From the NCBI GenBank assembly GCA_002104945.1, contig MCFH01000034.1, forward strand, positions 527,531-591,530: a DNA stretch of 64,000 nt, read 5' to 3'. Source of the stretch: Piromyces finnis. Lineage: Eukaryota; Neocallimastigomycota; Neocallimastigomycetes; Neocallimastigales; Neocallimastigaceae. The translations under genes were made by a program, and so were the position numbers. The notes below the pieces were generated by a model that worked only from the letters and a program-made list of their open reading frames with translations, was not told the origin of the DNA and searched no databases. This document shows, in pieces, positions 55,172 through 64,000 of the stretch; within the stretch, counting starts at the first letter, position 1; each line of letters opens with the position of its first letter.

Positions 55172-57284
55172 ACAACCTTCGTCGTCTGGTAATAATGATA
55201 AAATACCAACACAACAACCTACACCGTCCGAAAACAATAATGAAAAACCTTCTCAACAACCAACACCGTCCGAAAACAATAATGAAAAACCTTCTCAACA
55301 ACCAACACCGTCCGATAACAATAATGAAAAACCTTCTCAACAACCAACACCATCTAATAATGATGATGAAGAATCTTCACAACAACCTACGCCATTTGAT
55401 AATGTTGATGAAAAACCTTCTCAACAACCTACACCACTTGATGATAGTGATAAAAAACCTTCTCAACAACCTACACTATCTGATGATAGTGATAAAAAAC
55501 CTTCACAACAACCTACACCACCTGATGATAGTGATGAAAAACCTTCTCAACAACCCGCACTACCTGATGATAGTGATGAAAAACCTTCTCAACAACCTAC
55601 ACCACTTGATGATGATGATGAAAACTCTACAAAACAACAATCTCCTAAACCTCAACCTCCATCATCAGAACCACAGCCATCTCAAGAAAAACATCAACAA
55701 GTACCAGAAGCTGAACCAGAAGACACTATACCACCAAATCAAGAAAATGAACCTAAAAATTTGGAAAACCAACAACCCCAATCAGAATCCGAATATCAAC
55801 CAACACCAAATTCAACACCTCATAATGAATTCACACCACAATCATCCAAATCTGAACTTTTCCATCCAAAATTACATTCCCAAGCTATTCCTGAACCAAA
55901 AGATGATACACCTAACGAATCATCATCAAAAGACGATGAACCAGAACTTTCACCAGAACCTCCACCTTCATCATATACAAATAACGAAAATGAACAATCA
56001 TCATTATTATCTTCATCTTCTTCTCACAATCCTAGTGAATTAAATAATGAGAAAAACAAAAAGTTAATGAAACCAAAAATTGAACCAGGATCAGAACCAA
56101 TAGTTTCTCCATTAGATAAAAAAACTTTAGAAGATAAAATTAATAACTTAAAAGATAAAATAGTAGGTATGATTGACAAATTAAAAAATTCCTCCTCTTC
56201 CAGTAATTTAGACTTAACAAATGATGATTTGGACTTAGCTCCAATTAAAAAAGAGCCAGATGAAAATAAAAATAAACCTAGAATAAAAAAGGAATCAAAA
56301 CAAAAACCTGTGAATAAAAAAGAACAAAAGCCAAAAGCCGAAAAGAAAACGCCAATTAAAAACAACAAAATATTAATTAAAAAGGAATCAAAACCAGAAT
56401 CAGATCCAGAAATAATAAAACAAAAACCAATAAAACCAGAAAAAAATAAAATTATTTTAAAAGAACCGTTAAAATCAATACTGAAAAAGGAATCTATTAT
56501 TAAATCGAAACCAAAACAAGATGAAGAGAAATCAGAACCAATGGAAATTCCTATTGATCATACAGTAAAAGATAAAACATCAAAATTGATGAAAGAATCA
56601 AAAAAACCAAAAGAGAAAAAAGAAACATCAGAAATGAAGCAAGAAGAGCAAAATGCTAAGCCTAAATTAGATAAAAATATTATTATAATTAAAGAAAATA
56701 AAAATGAACATGTGAGAGATAAAAAAGATATTAAAGATGTTAAAAAGAATGTTCTGACACCAATTCTTAAACAAAAATCATTATCATTAAACGATTTATT
56801 TATTCCTAAAACTTTTGAAAAGAAGGAATCACCACCAAAACCCATAAATATTAAGATAAAAAGAGAAAGAAATTCAAAAATTAAAAAAGAACAAAACGAG
56901 AAATATGAATTACAACTTGATAAAGAAAATGATAAAAATAAATCAAATGTCAAAAATAATATTCATATAGCAAAAAGAAAATGTTCAAAAGAGCTTAAGC
57001 CAGTGAAAAAAGAAATATTTATACCAATAAAGAAAGAAAAAGAAATGAATAAACCATCTAAAAAGGAAATATTTATACCAATAAAGAAAGAAAAGGAAGA
57101 TTGTCAACCGATTAAGAAAAAAAAAGATCAAAAAATAATAATTCAACCTATTATTAATAAAAAAGGCAATACAGTTGAAAAGAAGGATTCTATAGAAGAT
57201 ATTAACAATAAGAAAAAAATGATATGCTATATTAATATTGTTATAAAAAAAAGGAAAAAAGAGAAAAACAAAAAAGTAAGATAA
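47214..57284 (+). CDS. Giant protein with 21 tandem TRAF-type zinc fingers and long repeat regions
   Basis: Open frame of 3356 residues; function not recognised. Order: an Asn-rich N-terminus (~1-350); residues ~404-952 with 21 consecutive fingers of 26 residues, C-x2-C-x11-H-x3(4)-C-x6 (for example CPYCNNFYTMKNMENHKNWC); three NINFSEP-like repeats (~1020-1070); acidic/Ser stretches; RS-type repeats at ~1340-1620, including four near-identical SKETSRSRSRSRSKPRVI units. Long Asn/Lys/Ser disorder follows, then a Gly/Ser plus Gln run (~2600-2655), ten 14-residue QQPTP units (~2665-2810) and a Lys/Glu/Pro tail with two KKEIFIPIKKEKE units. No RING or MATH domain is seen. The TRAF-type finger usually binds proteins. 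The frame ends just after a possible donor (GTAAGA at 57278); an in-phase exon at 57419-57525 may continue it. Confidence 0.85.
55207..55640 (+). repeat. Ten 42-bp repeats coding QQPTP units
   Basis: Within the giant zinc-finger gene. Ten 14-residue units begin QQPTP and end EKPS or a variant. The first three are almost identical and later ones drift to acidic (DDSDEK) versions. Confidence 0.95.
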
Positions 57285-58235
57285 ATTAAAAATATATTTT
57301 ATTATTTTTATTATTGTAAAAAAATATATAAATAATAGGTAATTTACTAATTAAAAATATATATATATATATTTTATTTGCAATTTTATTAATAATCATA
57401 GTCTACAATTATAAAGAAAAATAAAGAGTATCAAAAGATAATTTCACTAAATTCTAATGATAACAGTATATCTAAAAATGATATAATAAAATCATATCTT
57501 AATTCTATACCACTATATAATAAAAGGTATTAGAAAATTTTTTAAATAAAAATATTATATGTATTTTCTTAGAGAGACATCTTATAAAAAAAAAATATTG
57601 ATATTTAAAAATTTAAACTAATAATTTTATATATTTTTTATAATTACATTAGATAATATAAATATTAAAGGTATTAATAAAAATATACTAATACCGATAT
57701 TAAATTTTTTAAAAAAAAAATACTAAATTATTTATATAAAAATGGTCTTTTTTTTTTAATAATTATTAAATATAAAACAAATTACAATGCAAAACTTTTT
57801 TATATATAAAAGTATTCAATGTTCTTTCTTCTTTTTTAATCTATCTTTAACTATTATTTTACAATATAACCATTTATTTATGTATTATAACAAAAAAAAT
57901 AAAAAAAATAAAAAAATGAAATGTACATTTAAAAAAAAATTTGTTTTTTTATTTTTTATTTTTTTTAAAAACATGCTTATCAATACATTATAAATTCTTC
58001 ACATAAAAATTACGTATTAATTTATATACCTTAATCGCATTAATTGCAAAAAAATATTTTTTTCATATATCCTTTAAAATTACTAGAATGCATTATACCC
58101 AATTTGTGTTCATTTTTTTTTAGACTAGGAAGAGAATACACATTTTTTATTTATTTATTTAATTTGTGATATTACATAATATTAGGTGATAATACATATT
58201 GATATAATAAATAATAAATATAAATATAAATATAA
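57285..58235. other. Downstream region with possible 3' exon and a LINE-tail-like fragment
   Basis: 57419-57525 is an in-phase open stretch bounded by AG and GT, a plausible second exon of the giant gene; the final exon could not be placed. Around 58077-58115 the sequence matches the 3' UTR of the second LINE (about 62041-62080, opposite strand). The 68-codon frame at 57787 has no features. The rest is AT-rich. Confidence 0.45.
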
Positions 58236-58734
58236 TTTCCTTAGCATACATAAGGCTTCTGGTTCGACCCCGCAGATGTCAGTGCCTGTGGATTTTCCCA
58301 CTGGGTTTGCCATGGGTTGGGTTATGATATTCAGGTAAGTATAAATGAACTTTCTAATTTACTACTATGATAATAACACTCGTCTAGCCGGCCTGAGAGG
58401 GTCTAGTGTACATGGTACATTCCAAATTAGAACTTAATAAGTGGTGACTTAGGCTATGCCAAAAACACATAATATTCCTTAATCAATTTAAGTGTAAACA
58501 TTAGGGGGCGGTTGACACGTGATCAAATTGAATATAAGAGGCTTAGCATTGTAGTTGTGAAATATCGTACAACGACATGCATCTAATGTACATGGATTAA
58601 GTGAGCGTCGAAGCTGAAGAAACAGTATGACAGACCAGGAGGGTCACAACTACCTAGCAATAGGAATGAGCCAACGTTTCTCTAAGAACCACCATTGGAG
58701 CTAACTCTGATCGATGGGAGAAATGCACTCGGAA

Positions 58735-58764
<30 letters not shown>
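58236..58764 (+). mobile_element. tRNA-derived SINE, 5'-truncated copy
   Basis: Nearly identical to the SINE at 6569-7125 but in the opposite orientation. It begins inside the anticodon arm, so it lacks about the first 40 bases including the A-box region. The B box GGTTCGACCCC is at 58261-58271, and the poly(A) tail begins at about 58738. Flanking DNA is TAAATATAAATATA-type on both sides, so the target-site duplication is likely but cannot be delimited. The few differences from the other copy (for example a T/A change within TTATAGTCAA) point to recent activity. Confidence 0.9.
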
Positions 58765-58769
<5 letters not shown>

Positions 58770-58800
58770 ATATAAAATATAAAATAAAATAAAATAATTA

Positions 58801-59085
58801 TTTAAGTTGCACAAAAGTTCAATGAACTCTGCAATTTGTACTGTGTGGGATCGGTCCCTACCTAATAAATTAAATGAAATAAAAAAAAGAAGTAGCATCA
58901 GGTATGATAGTGTGGTGCCCACTAAACTCTCCCATAAGTTCATAATGTTTTCATTCAAAGAAATACTAACATTGAACCCTGTGTACACTGAGAATATTCC
59001 TTTGACATATCGGTACAACGTCGTCGCTCTTGATTTCGTTAGGTGTCTTACTAAACCTATTTGTGTTCATCTAAACATATTTTTT
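58801..59085 (+). pseudogene. Orphan coding-like fragment between SINE and LINE
   Basis: A block of higher GC content than its surroundings, open for about 94 codons on the plus strand and about 105 on the minus strand. The plus frame has mixed composition (SAICTVWDRSLPNKL, YRYNVVALDFVRCLTK) rather than the low-complexity type seen elsewhere. It is cut on the left by the SINE tail flank and on the right by the LINE 3' end. I do not recognise the protein. It may be a fragment of another transposon or a broken host gene. Confidence 0.4.
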
Positions 59086-59175
59086 TTTTAATTTTTAAAG
59101 CCACTGCTATTATACTAAAATATAATAATTGTATTTGACTTCCAATGGGACACCAAGCCAAAGATCAAAATTTTA

Positions 59176-61738
59176 TCATGGGACAAAATTATGATCTCCA
59201 TTGGTTGCGCTGGCCCTCCTGGCCTGTCTTACTGTTTCTTCAGCATTGACGCTCTTGGATGTTGCTTCAAACCTTTTGAACATTGACCATTGCTGGCCAA
59301 TAGCAAAAGGCATGATTTTGGTTAGAAGTTCCGCGGTTACCGTCAAGAATGGTGCTCCTTCATTAGTACCAGATTGAATCTGACGCTTACAAAGTTCTTT
59401 CCATTCCCTTGAATTGTAATTAATATTGTTAAAACTTCTTCCCCCAAGAAGGAATTTAAATATTTTACTGCACACACTAGAATAATCATACACATTAATA
59501 TTCACCGGATTATTAGAACTATTACTATCATTAACTAAATTACTATCTAAATTAGAATTATTATCTTCACTATTGCTATCATTATTAATATTATTATTAC
59601 TATTACTACTATTGTTATTATTACTATTTCTATTATTACTATTACTACTATTGTTATTATTACTATTTCTATTATTACTATTACTACTATTGTTATTATT
59701 ACTATTGTTATTATTATTATTGTTACTATTACTATTAATGTTATTACTATCAATTTCATTATTATTGATAGGACTATTGGAATTACGTTGACTGAAAAAA
59801 TTTAATAGCTGGACTATGGAATCATAATGTTTAATACGGATATCTCTAAATGTTGGACAATCTAATAACCAATGTTTAATACTTTGATCTCCACACTTGC
59901 AACATGGACAGTAGTTAGGACAAACTGGATCAACAAATTTAGCGGCTTTTGCAACTCTAGCATCCAACTTATATCCGCTTCTTGCTTTCAATAGCCAGTA
60001 GAAGCCATAGGCAAACTCTGGGTACTCATAACATAATTTAATAAAATCTTTAGTTTCAATAAATTTATTATCATCATAATATTGCGCTTTGATTGAATTC
60101 CCTTTGAGATCTTTCCAATAAAAGTTTTTAACTGCTTTAACATCTCCATGTTTCTTTAATTTTTTATCAAGTGTCCTACTTGATTTGCACCACGTGTATT
60201 TTCTAAATTTAGGAATGTAATTGACAAGGTGTGAGATAATACAATTTGAGTTTTTCCATTTGTTAAAACATCTAACCTGAGCTAACGCACATTTGGCTGA
60301 CAATGGAGGAATATTCAAATCTTTTGAGATAGAGTATAAAGATATAAACGATACAGCTTTATGAACTCCGGCAACCCATCGTATTCCTTTGTTAACATGC
60401 TTCTGAGCAATCCTAGACCTAGCTTTGTTGGATCCAAGTAATGGTGCAAAGTATGAAACTCTGCTAATCACTTGAGAGTTAAGTACTAGTTTTTTGAAAG
60501 GAATAGGAATATTAGGATTTCTTAAGAATTTACTGACTGAGAAAAGTCCTTTCAAAACCTTGTTATTAAGAACTTTAATTACTGGTTTAAGGGACAGATT
60601 CTTATCAAATGGAACACCAAGATAAGTGTAGCAGTCAGTAGTTGGAATGGGTTGTCCTGCTAAGTAAAATGTTGGATCTCTCTTGTTCTGATTTTCTATT
60701 GATTCAGGACGAATCACCATCGTTGAACATTTCTGGATACCAAATTCCATTTCATTATACAAGGCCCATTCATTAACTCTTCTAAGCATCTTTTTTAAGC
60801 ATCCTCTTGTTGGAGCACAAATAACTATATCATCTGCAAAAAGTCCACCACAGCATCGAGTGTCACCTAAACTGACTCCGAGATCTTCGCACTCTTTAAA
60901 TATATCATTAATAAAGAGATTAAAAAGAATAGGCGAAAGTGGGCAACCTTGACGGACTCCTTTCTTCACATCAAAAGATTTTGAGAATTGTCCATCTAAT
61001 TTGACATTAGCCTTAGATGTTAAATATAAATTTTTGATAAATTGTAGACTCTTACCTCGGATTCCTAAACAATCTAATTTATGGAGAATATTACCGATTG
61101 GGACTGAATCGTATGCTTTCCTGAGATCTAAAAAGGCCAAATATGTCTCTTTATTATCTAATTGACGTCTACGGCATATTTCTTGGATTGAAATGAAAAG
61201 ACTGATACTTTCTTCCTTTTTTCGAAAACCAAATTGTTCAGGTCTAATGAAATTATTCTTTAGACCATATTCTGAGATTCTAGTGGTGACAATTTTGGAG
61301 ATCAACTTAATACCATTATTGATAAGTGATATACCTCGATAGTTATCACAATCTGTCAAATCTCCCTTCTTAGGAATAGAAACAATACTGGATTCATTCC
61401 ATGAGTTGGGGAAATCTCCATCCCAAATACGGTTAAATAATTTAAGAATAAAATTTAAACCATGAGCATCATTATCTGAAGTAGTATTACCGCCGGAAGA
61501 ATTATTACCTGTAGCATTATTAGAATCATTACTTGATGGAATTAATGCTTTGTAAAATTCAATTGGAATACCATCCGGACCTGATGCTTTATAATTTGGA
61601 GTAGAGAGGATAGCTGACTTGACTTCATCAATACTAATATCTTGGTTGATATCCCACTCATCAAGCATAGGAAGTGAAAAACGTTTATTCATTGGTTCTT
61701 CATACCAATGTTCCAAATCAAGACTTACACCACTTGGA
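59176..61738 (-). CDS. LINE ORF2-type reverse transcriptase, 5'-truncated
   Basis: Reverse transcriptase of a LINE, open for about 850 codons from LDPSGVSLDLEHW to the stop. RT blocks seen: YKASGPDGIPIEFYK, DCDNYRGISLIN, LRKAYDSVPIG, GVRQGCPLSPILFNLFIND and the catalytic LFADDIVI. A CCHC-like knuckle CPCCKCGDQSIKHWLLDC follows near the C-terminus, as in other LINE proteins. Between the knuckle and the C-terminal block is an Asn/Ser-rich tract encoded by AAT/AGT repeats (about 59550-59760). The nominal upstream Met at 61764 (MCSNKRM) reads the neighbouring RT fragment out of frame, so it is a junction artefact. The RT region itself carries no stop. No endonuclease is encoded here. Confidence 0.93.
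59550..59760 (-). repeat. Asn/Ser-coding trinucleotide tract inside LINE copy 1
   Basis: Repeats of AAT/AAC/AGT codons, including three copies of an SSNSNNRNSNNNN-type unit. The corresponding tract in copy 2 (about 62570-62690) has a different unit pattern and length. Confidence 0.9.
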
Positions 61739-61740
61739 TC

Positions 61741-61890
61741 TAGCATCCTCTTGTTGGAGCACAAATAACTATATCATCTGCAAAAAGTCCACCACAGCAT
61801 CGAGTGTCACCTAAACTGACTCCGAGATCTTCACACTCTTTAAATATATCATTAATAAAGAGATTAAAGAGAATAGGAGAAAGCGGGCAA

Positions 61891-61892
<2 letters not shown>
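61741..61892 (-). mobile_element. 150-bp LINE reverse-transcriptase fragment at a junction
   Basis: Matches 63748-63893 of the second copy almost exactly and covers the RT segment from GCPLSPILFN to CAPTRGC, including the ADD motif. Here it stands in front of the earlier RT segment of copy 1, out of normal order. Its other end abuts the poly(A) tail of copy 2. It is a relic of a third copy or a rearrangement. Confidence 0.9.
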
Positions 61893-61933
<41 letters not shown>

Positions 61934-64000
61934 GGCATCAAATATTTTAAACTTTATTATTAATTTAATTAAAATTATAATACATGTAATAAAAAATTAA
62001 AAATAAATAAAAATAAAAAAAATATGTTTAAATAAACACAAATGAATAAAAATTGGGTATAATGTATTCTAGTAATTTTAATTAAAGTAAGAAAGCCACT
62101 ATCATACTAAAGTATAATAATTGTATTTGACTTCCAATGGGACACCGAGCCAAAGATCAAAATTTTATCATGGGACAAAATTATGATCTCCATTGGTTGC
62201 GCTGGCCCTCCTGGCCTGTCTTACTGTTTCTTCAGCATTGACGCTCTTGGATGTTGCTTCAAACCTTTTGAACATTGACCATTGCTGGCCAATAGCAAAA
62301 GGCATGATTTTGGTTAGAAGTTCCGCGGTTACCATCAAGAATGGTGTTCCTTCATTAGTACCAGATTGAATCTGACGCTTACAAAGTTCTTTCCATTCCC
62401 TTGAATTGTAATTGATATTGTTAAAACTTCTTCCCCCAAGAAGGAATTTAAATATTTTACTGCACACACTAGAATAATCATACACATTAATATTCACCGG
62501 ATTATTAGAACTATTACTATCATTAACTAAATTACTATCTAAATTAGAATTATTATCTTCACTATTGCTATCATTACTAATATTATTATTTCTATTACTA
62601 CTATTGTTATTATTACTATTGTTACTATTACTATTGTTATTATTACTATTGTTACTATTACTATTAATATTATTACTATCTCTACTGATATTATCAATTT
62701 CATTATTATTGATAGGACTATTGGAATTACGTTGACTGAAAAAATTTAATAGCTGGACTATGGAATCATAATGTTTAATACGGATATCTCTAAATGTTGG
62801 ACAATCTAATAACCAATGTTTAATACTTTGATCTCCACACTTGCAACATGGACAGTAGTTAGGACAAACTGGATCAACAAATTTGGCAGCTTTGGCAACT
62901 CTAGCATCCAACTTGTATCCGCTTCTTGCTTTCAATAGCCAGTAGAAGCCATAGGCAAACTCTGGGTACTCATAACATAATTTAATAAAATCTTTAGTAT
63001 CAATAAACTTATTATCATCATAATATTGCGCTTTGATTGAATTCCCTTTGAGATCTTTCCAATAAAAGTTTTTAACTGCTTTAACATCTCCATGTTTCTT
63101 TAGTTTTTTATCAAGTGTCCTACTTGATTTGCACCACGTGTATTTTCTAAATTTAGGAATGTAATTGACAAGGTATGAGATAATACAATTTGAGTTTTTC
63201 CATTTGTTAAAACATCTAACCTGAGCTAACGCACATTTGGCTGACAATGGAGGAATATTCAAATCTTTTGAAATAGAGTATAAAGATATAAACGATACAG
63301 CTTTATGAACTCCGGCAACCCATCGTATTCCTTTGTTAACATGCTTCTGTGCAATTCTAGACCTGGCTTTGTTGGATCCAAGTAATGGTGCAAAGTATGA
63401 AACTCTGCTAATCACTTGTGAGTTAAGTACTAGCTTTTTGAAGGGAATAGGAATATTAGGATTTCTTAAGAATTTACTGACTGAAAAAAGCCCTTTCAAA
63501 ACCTTGTTATTAAGAGCTTTAATAACTGGTTTAAGGGACAGATTCTTATCAAATGGAACACCAAGATAAGTATAACAATCAGTAGTTGGAATGGGTTGTC
63601 CTGCTAAGTAAAATGTTGGATCTCTCTTGTTCTGATTTTCTATTGATTCAGGACGAATCACCATCGTTGAACATTTCTGGATACCAAATTCCATTTCATT
63701 ATACAAGGCCCATTCATTAACTCTTCTAAGCATCTTTTTTAAGCATCCTCTTGTTGGAGCACAAATAACTATATCATCTGCAAAAAGTCCACCACAGCAT
63801 CGAGTGTCACCTAAACTGACTCCGAGATCTTCACACTCTTTAAATATATCATTAATAAAGAGATTAAAGAGAATAGGAGAAAGAGGGCAACCTTGACGGA
63901 CTCCTTTCTTCACATCAAAAGATTTCGAGAATTGTCCATCTAATTTGACATTAGCCTTAGATGTTAAATATAAATTTTTGATGAATTGTAAACTCTTACC
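61893..64000 (-). mobile_element. Non-LTR retrotransposon (LINE), copy 2, runs off the window
   Basis: Sense is on the minus strand. Its 3' end is a 38-nt poly(A) tail (T-run 61893-61930), preceded by a 237-bp 3' UTR (61931-62167) that is longer than the one seen in copy 1. The coding part continues past the window edge with no stop. The tail is inserted against the 150-bp LINE fragment at 61741-61892. The 5' limit is outside the window. Confidence 0.93.
62168..64000 (-). CDS. LINE reverse transcriptase, partial (5' end outside window)
   Basis: Same protein as in copy 1, open across the whole visible length. It starts at the window edge with GKSLQFIKNLYLTSK, so the true start lies beyond 64000. 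RT blocks from GVRQGCPLSPILFN through LFADDIVI, the CCHC-like knuckle, an Asn/Ser tract and the terminal SVNAEETVRQARRASATNG are intact. Differences from copy 1 are few. They include a few substitutions (for example GTPFLMVT for GAPFLTVT) and a different Asn/Ser tract: shorter by some units, with an extra ISRDS segment. The open frame suggests a young insertion. Confidence 0.93.
   Translation of the reverse strand, partial: GKSLQFIKNLYLTSKANVKLDGQFSKSFDVKKGVRQGCPLSPILFNLFINDIFKECEDLGVSLGDTRCCGGLFADDIVICAPTRGCLKKMLRRVNEWALYNEMEFGIQKCSTMVIRPESIENQNKRDPTFYLAGQPIPTTDCYTYLGVPFDKNLSLKPVIKALNNKVLKGLFSVSKFLRNPNIPIPFKKLVLNSQVISRVSYFAPLLGSNKARSRIAQKHVNKGIRWVAGVHKAVSFISLYSISKDLNIPPLSAKCALAQVRCFNKWKNSNCIISYLVNYIPKFRKYTWCKSSRTLDKKLKKHGDVKAVKNFYWKDLKGNSIKAQYYDDNKFIDTKDFIKLCYEYPEFAYGFYWLLKARSGYKLDARVAKAAKFVDPVCPNYCPCCKCGDQSIKHWLLDCPTFRDIRIKHYDSIVQLLNFFSQRNSNSPINNNEIDNISRDSNNINSNSNNSNNNNSNSNNSNNNNSSNRNNNISNDSNSEDNNSNLDSNLVNDSNSSNNPVNINVYDYSSVCSKIFKFLLGGRSFNNINYNSREWKELCKRQIQSGTNEGTPFLMVTAELLTKIMPFAIGQQWSMFKRFEATSKSVNAEETVRQARRASATNGDHNFVP

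Larger units (their letters stand above)
59089..61740 (-). mobile_element. Non-LTR retrotransposon (LINE), 5'-truncated copy 1
   Basis: Sense is on the minus strand. The body runs from the reverse transcriptase start (about 61738) through the ORF stop at 59176 to a short 3' UTR ending in an A-rich tail near 59089. No endonuclease domain or 5' UTR is present, so the copy is 5'-truncated. It is highly similar to the copy at 61893-64000. Clade is not certain. Confidence 0.92.

Noticed and set aside
54398-56368. Several 100-470-codon frames on both strands overlapping the giant gene
   Set aside because: Shadows created by trinucleotide repeats; the main frame has the tandem-unit conservation.
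57787-57993. 68-codon Phe/Lys-rich frame
   Set aside because: Low-complexity translation of A/T runs.
61741-61764. MCSNKRM start of the LINE copy 1 frame
   Set aside because: This is the adjoining RT fragment (CAPTRGC in its own frame) read out of frame; the real homology begins at LDPSGV.

Overview
The window is very AT-rich nuclear DNA from an intron-containing eukaryote. Introns are short and AT-rich with GT...AG borders. Homopolymer runs are long, and proteins are full of Asn, Ser, Lys and Gln repeats. The best fit is an anaerobic gut fungus (Neocallimastigomycota) or a close zoosporic relative. The reasons are a fungal-type set of chromatin and recombination genes (Eaf1/Vid21, Sfr1/Mei5, a Rad53/Cds1-type kinase), a ciliary SAXO-type protein that implies a flagellated stage, and extreme AT bias. 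Dictyostelids share the base composition but lack cilia. The assignment is an inference.

Layout. 1-6.5 kb: an 8-exon ankyrin-repeat gene (+) and a small Cdc25/Acr2-like rhodanese phosphatase (+). 6.57-7.13 kb: a complete tRNA-derived SINE (-) with a 13-bp target-site duplication. 7.9-14.7 kb: a 2250-residue Cid1-type nucleotidyltransferase (-). 14.7-23.0 kb: about 8.3 kb without a recognisable gene, containing a (ATTAGT)n satellite. 23.0-25.8 kb: the SAXO-like gene (+), convergent with GPI8, the GPI transamidase catalytic subunit (-, 26.5-28.5 kb). 29.7-33.8 kb: an Sfr1-like recombination factor (-) and cytosolic asparaginyl-tRNA synthetase (-). 34.9-39.5 kb: a 13-exon NuA4 subunit Eaf1 (-). 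41.3-46.3 kb: a 14-exon FHA-kinase (+) and splicing factor Bud13 (+). 47.2-57.3 kb: a giant protein (+) with 21 tandem TRAF-type zinc fingers followed by RS, acidic and QQPTP repeats. 58.2-64 kb: a transposon cluster with a second, 5'-truncated SINE, an orphan coding-like fragment, and two non-LTR retrotransposon (LINE) copies on the minus strand joined by an odd out-of-order junction.

The host genes are mostly unrelated housekeeping genes; no operon-like logic is expected. DNA-repair and chromatin functions (Sfr1, Eaf1, FHA-kinase) lie within 15 kb of each other, which may be chance. The most unusual items are: the SINE whose 3' part is derived from a LINE ORF; the 21-finger array in a giant low-complexity protein; the winged-helix-like N-terminal extension predicted for the Sfr1-like protein; and several very small exons (8, 10, 10 and 11 nt) supported by reading-frame continuity. 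Exon borders were read by eye from GT/AG sites and frame; none has been checked against transcripts.
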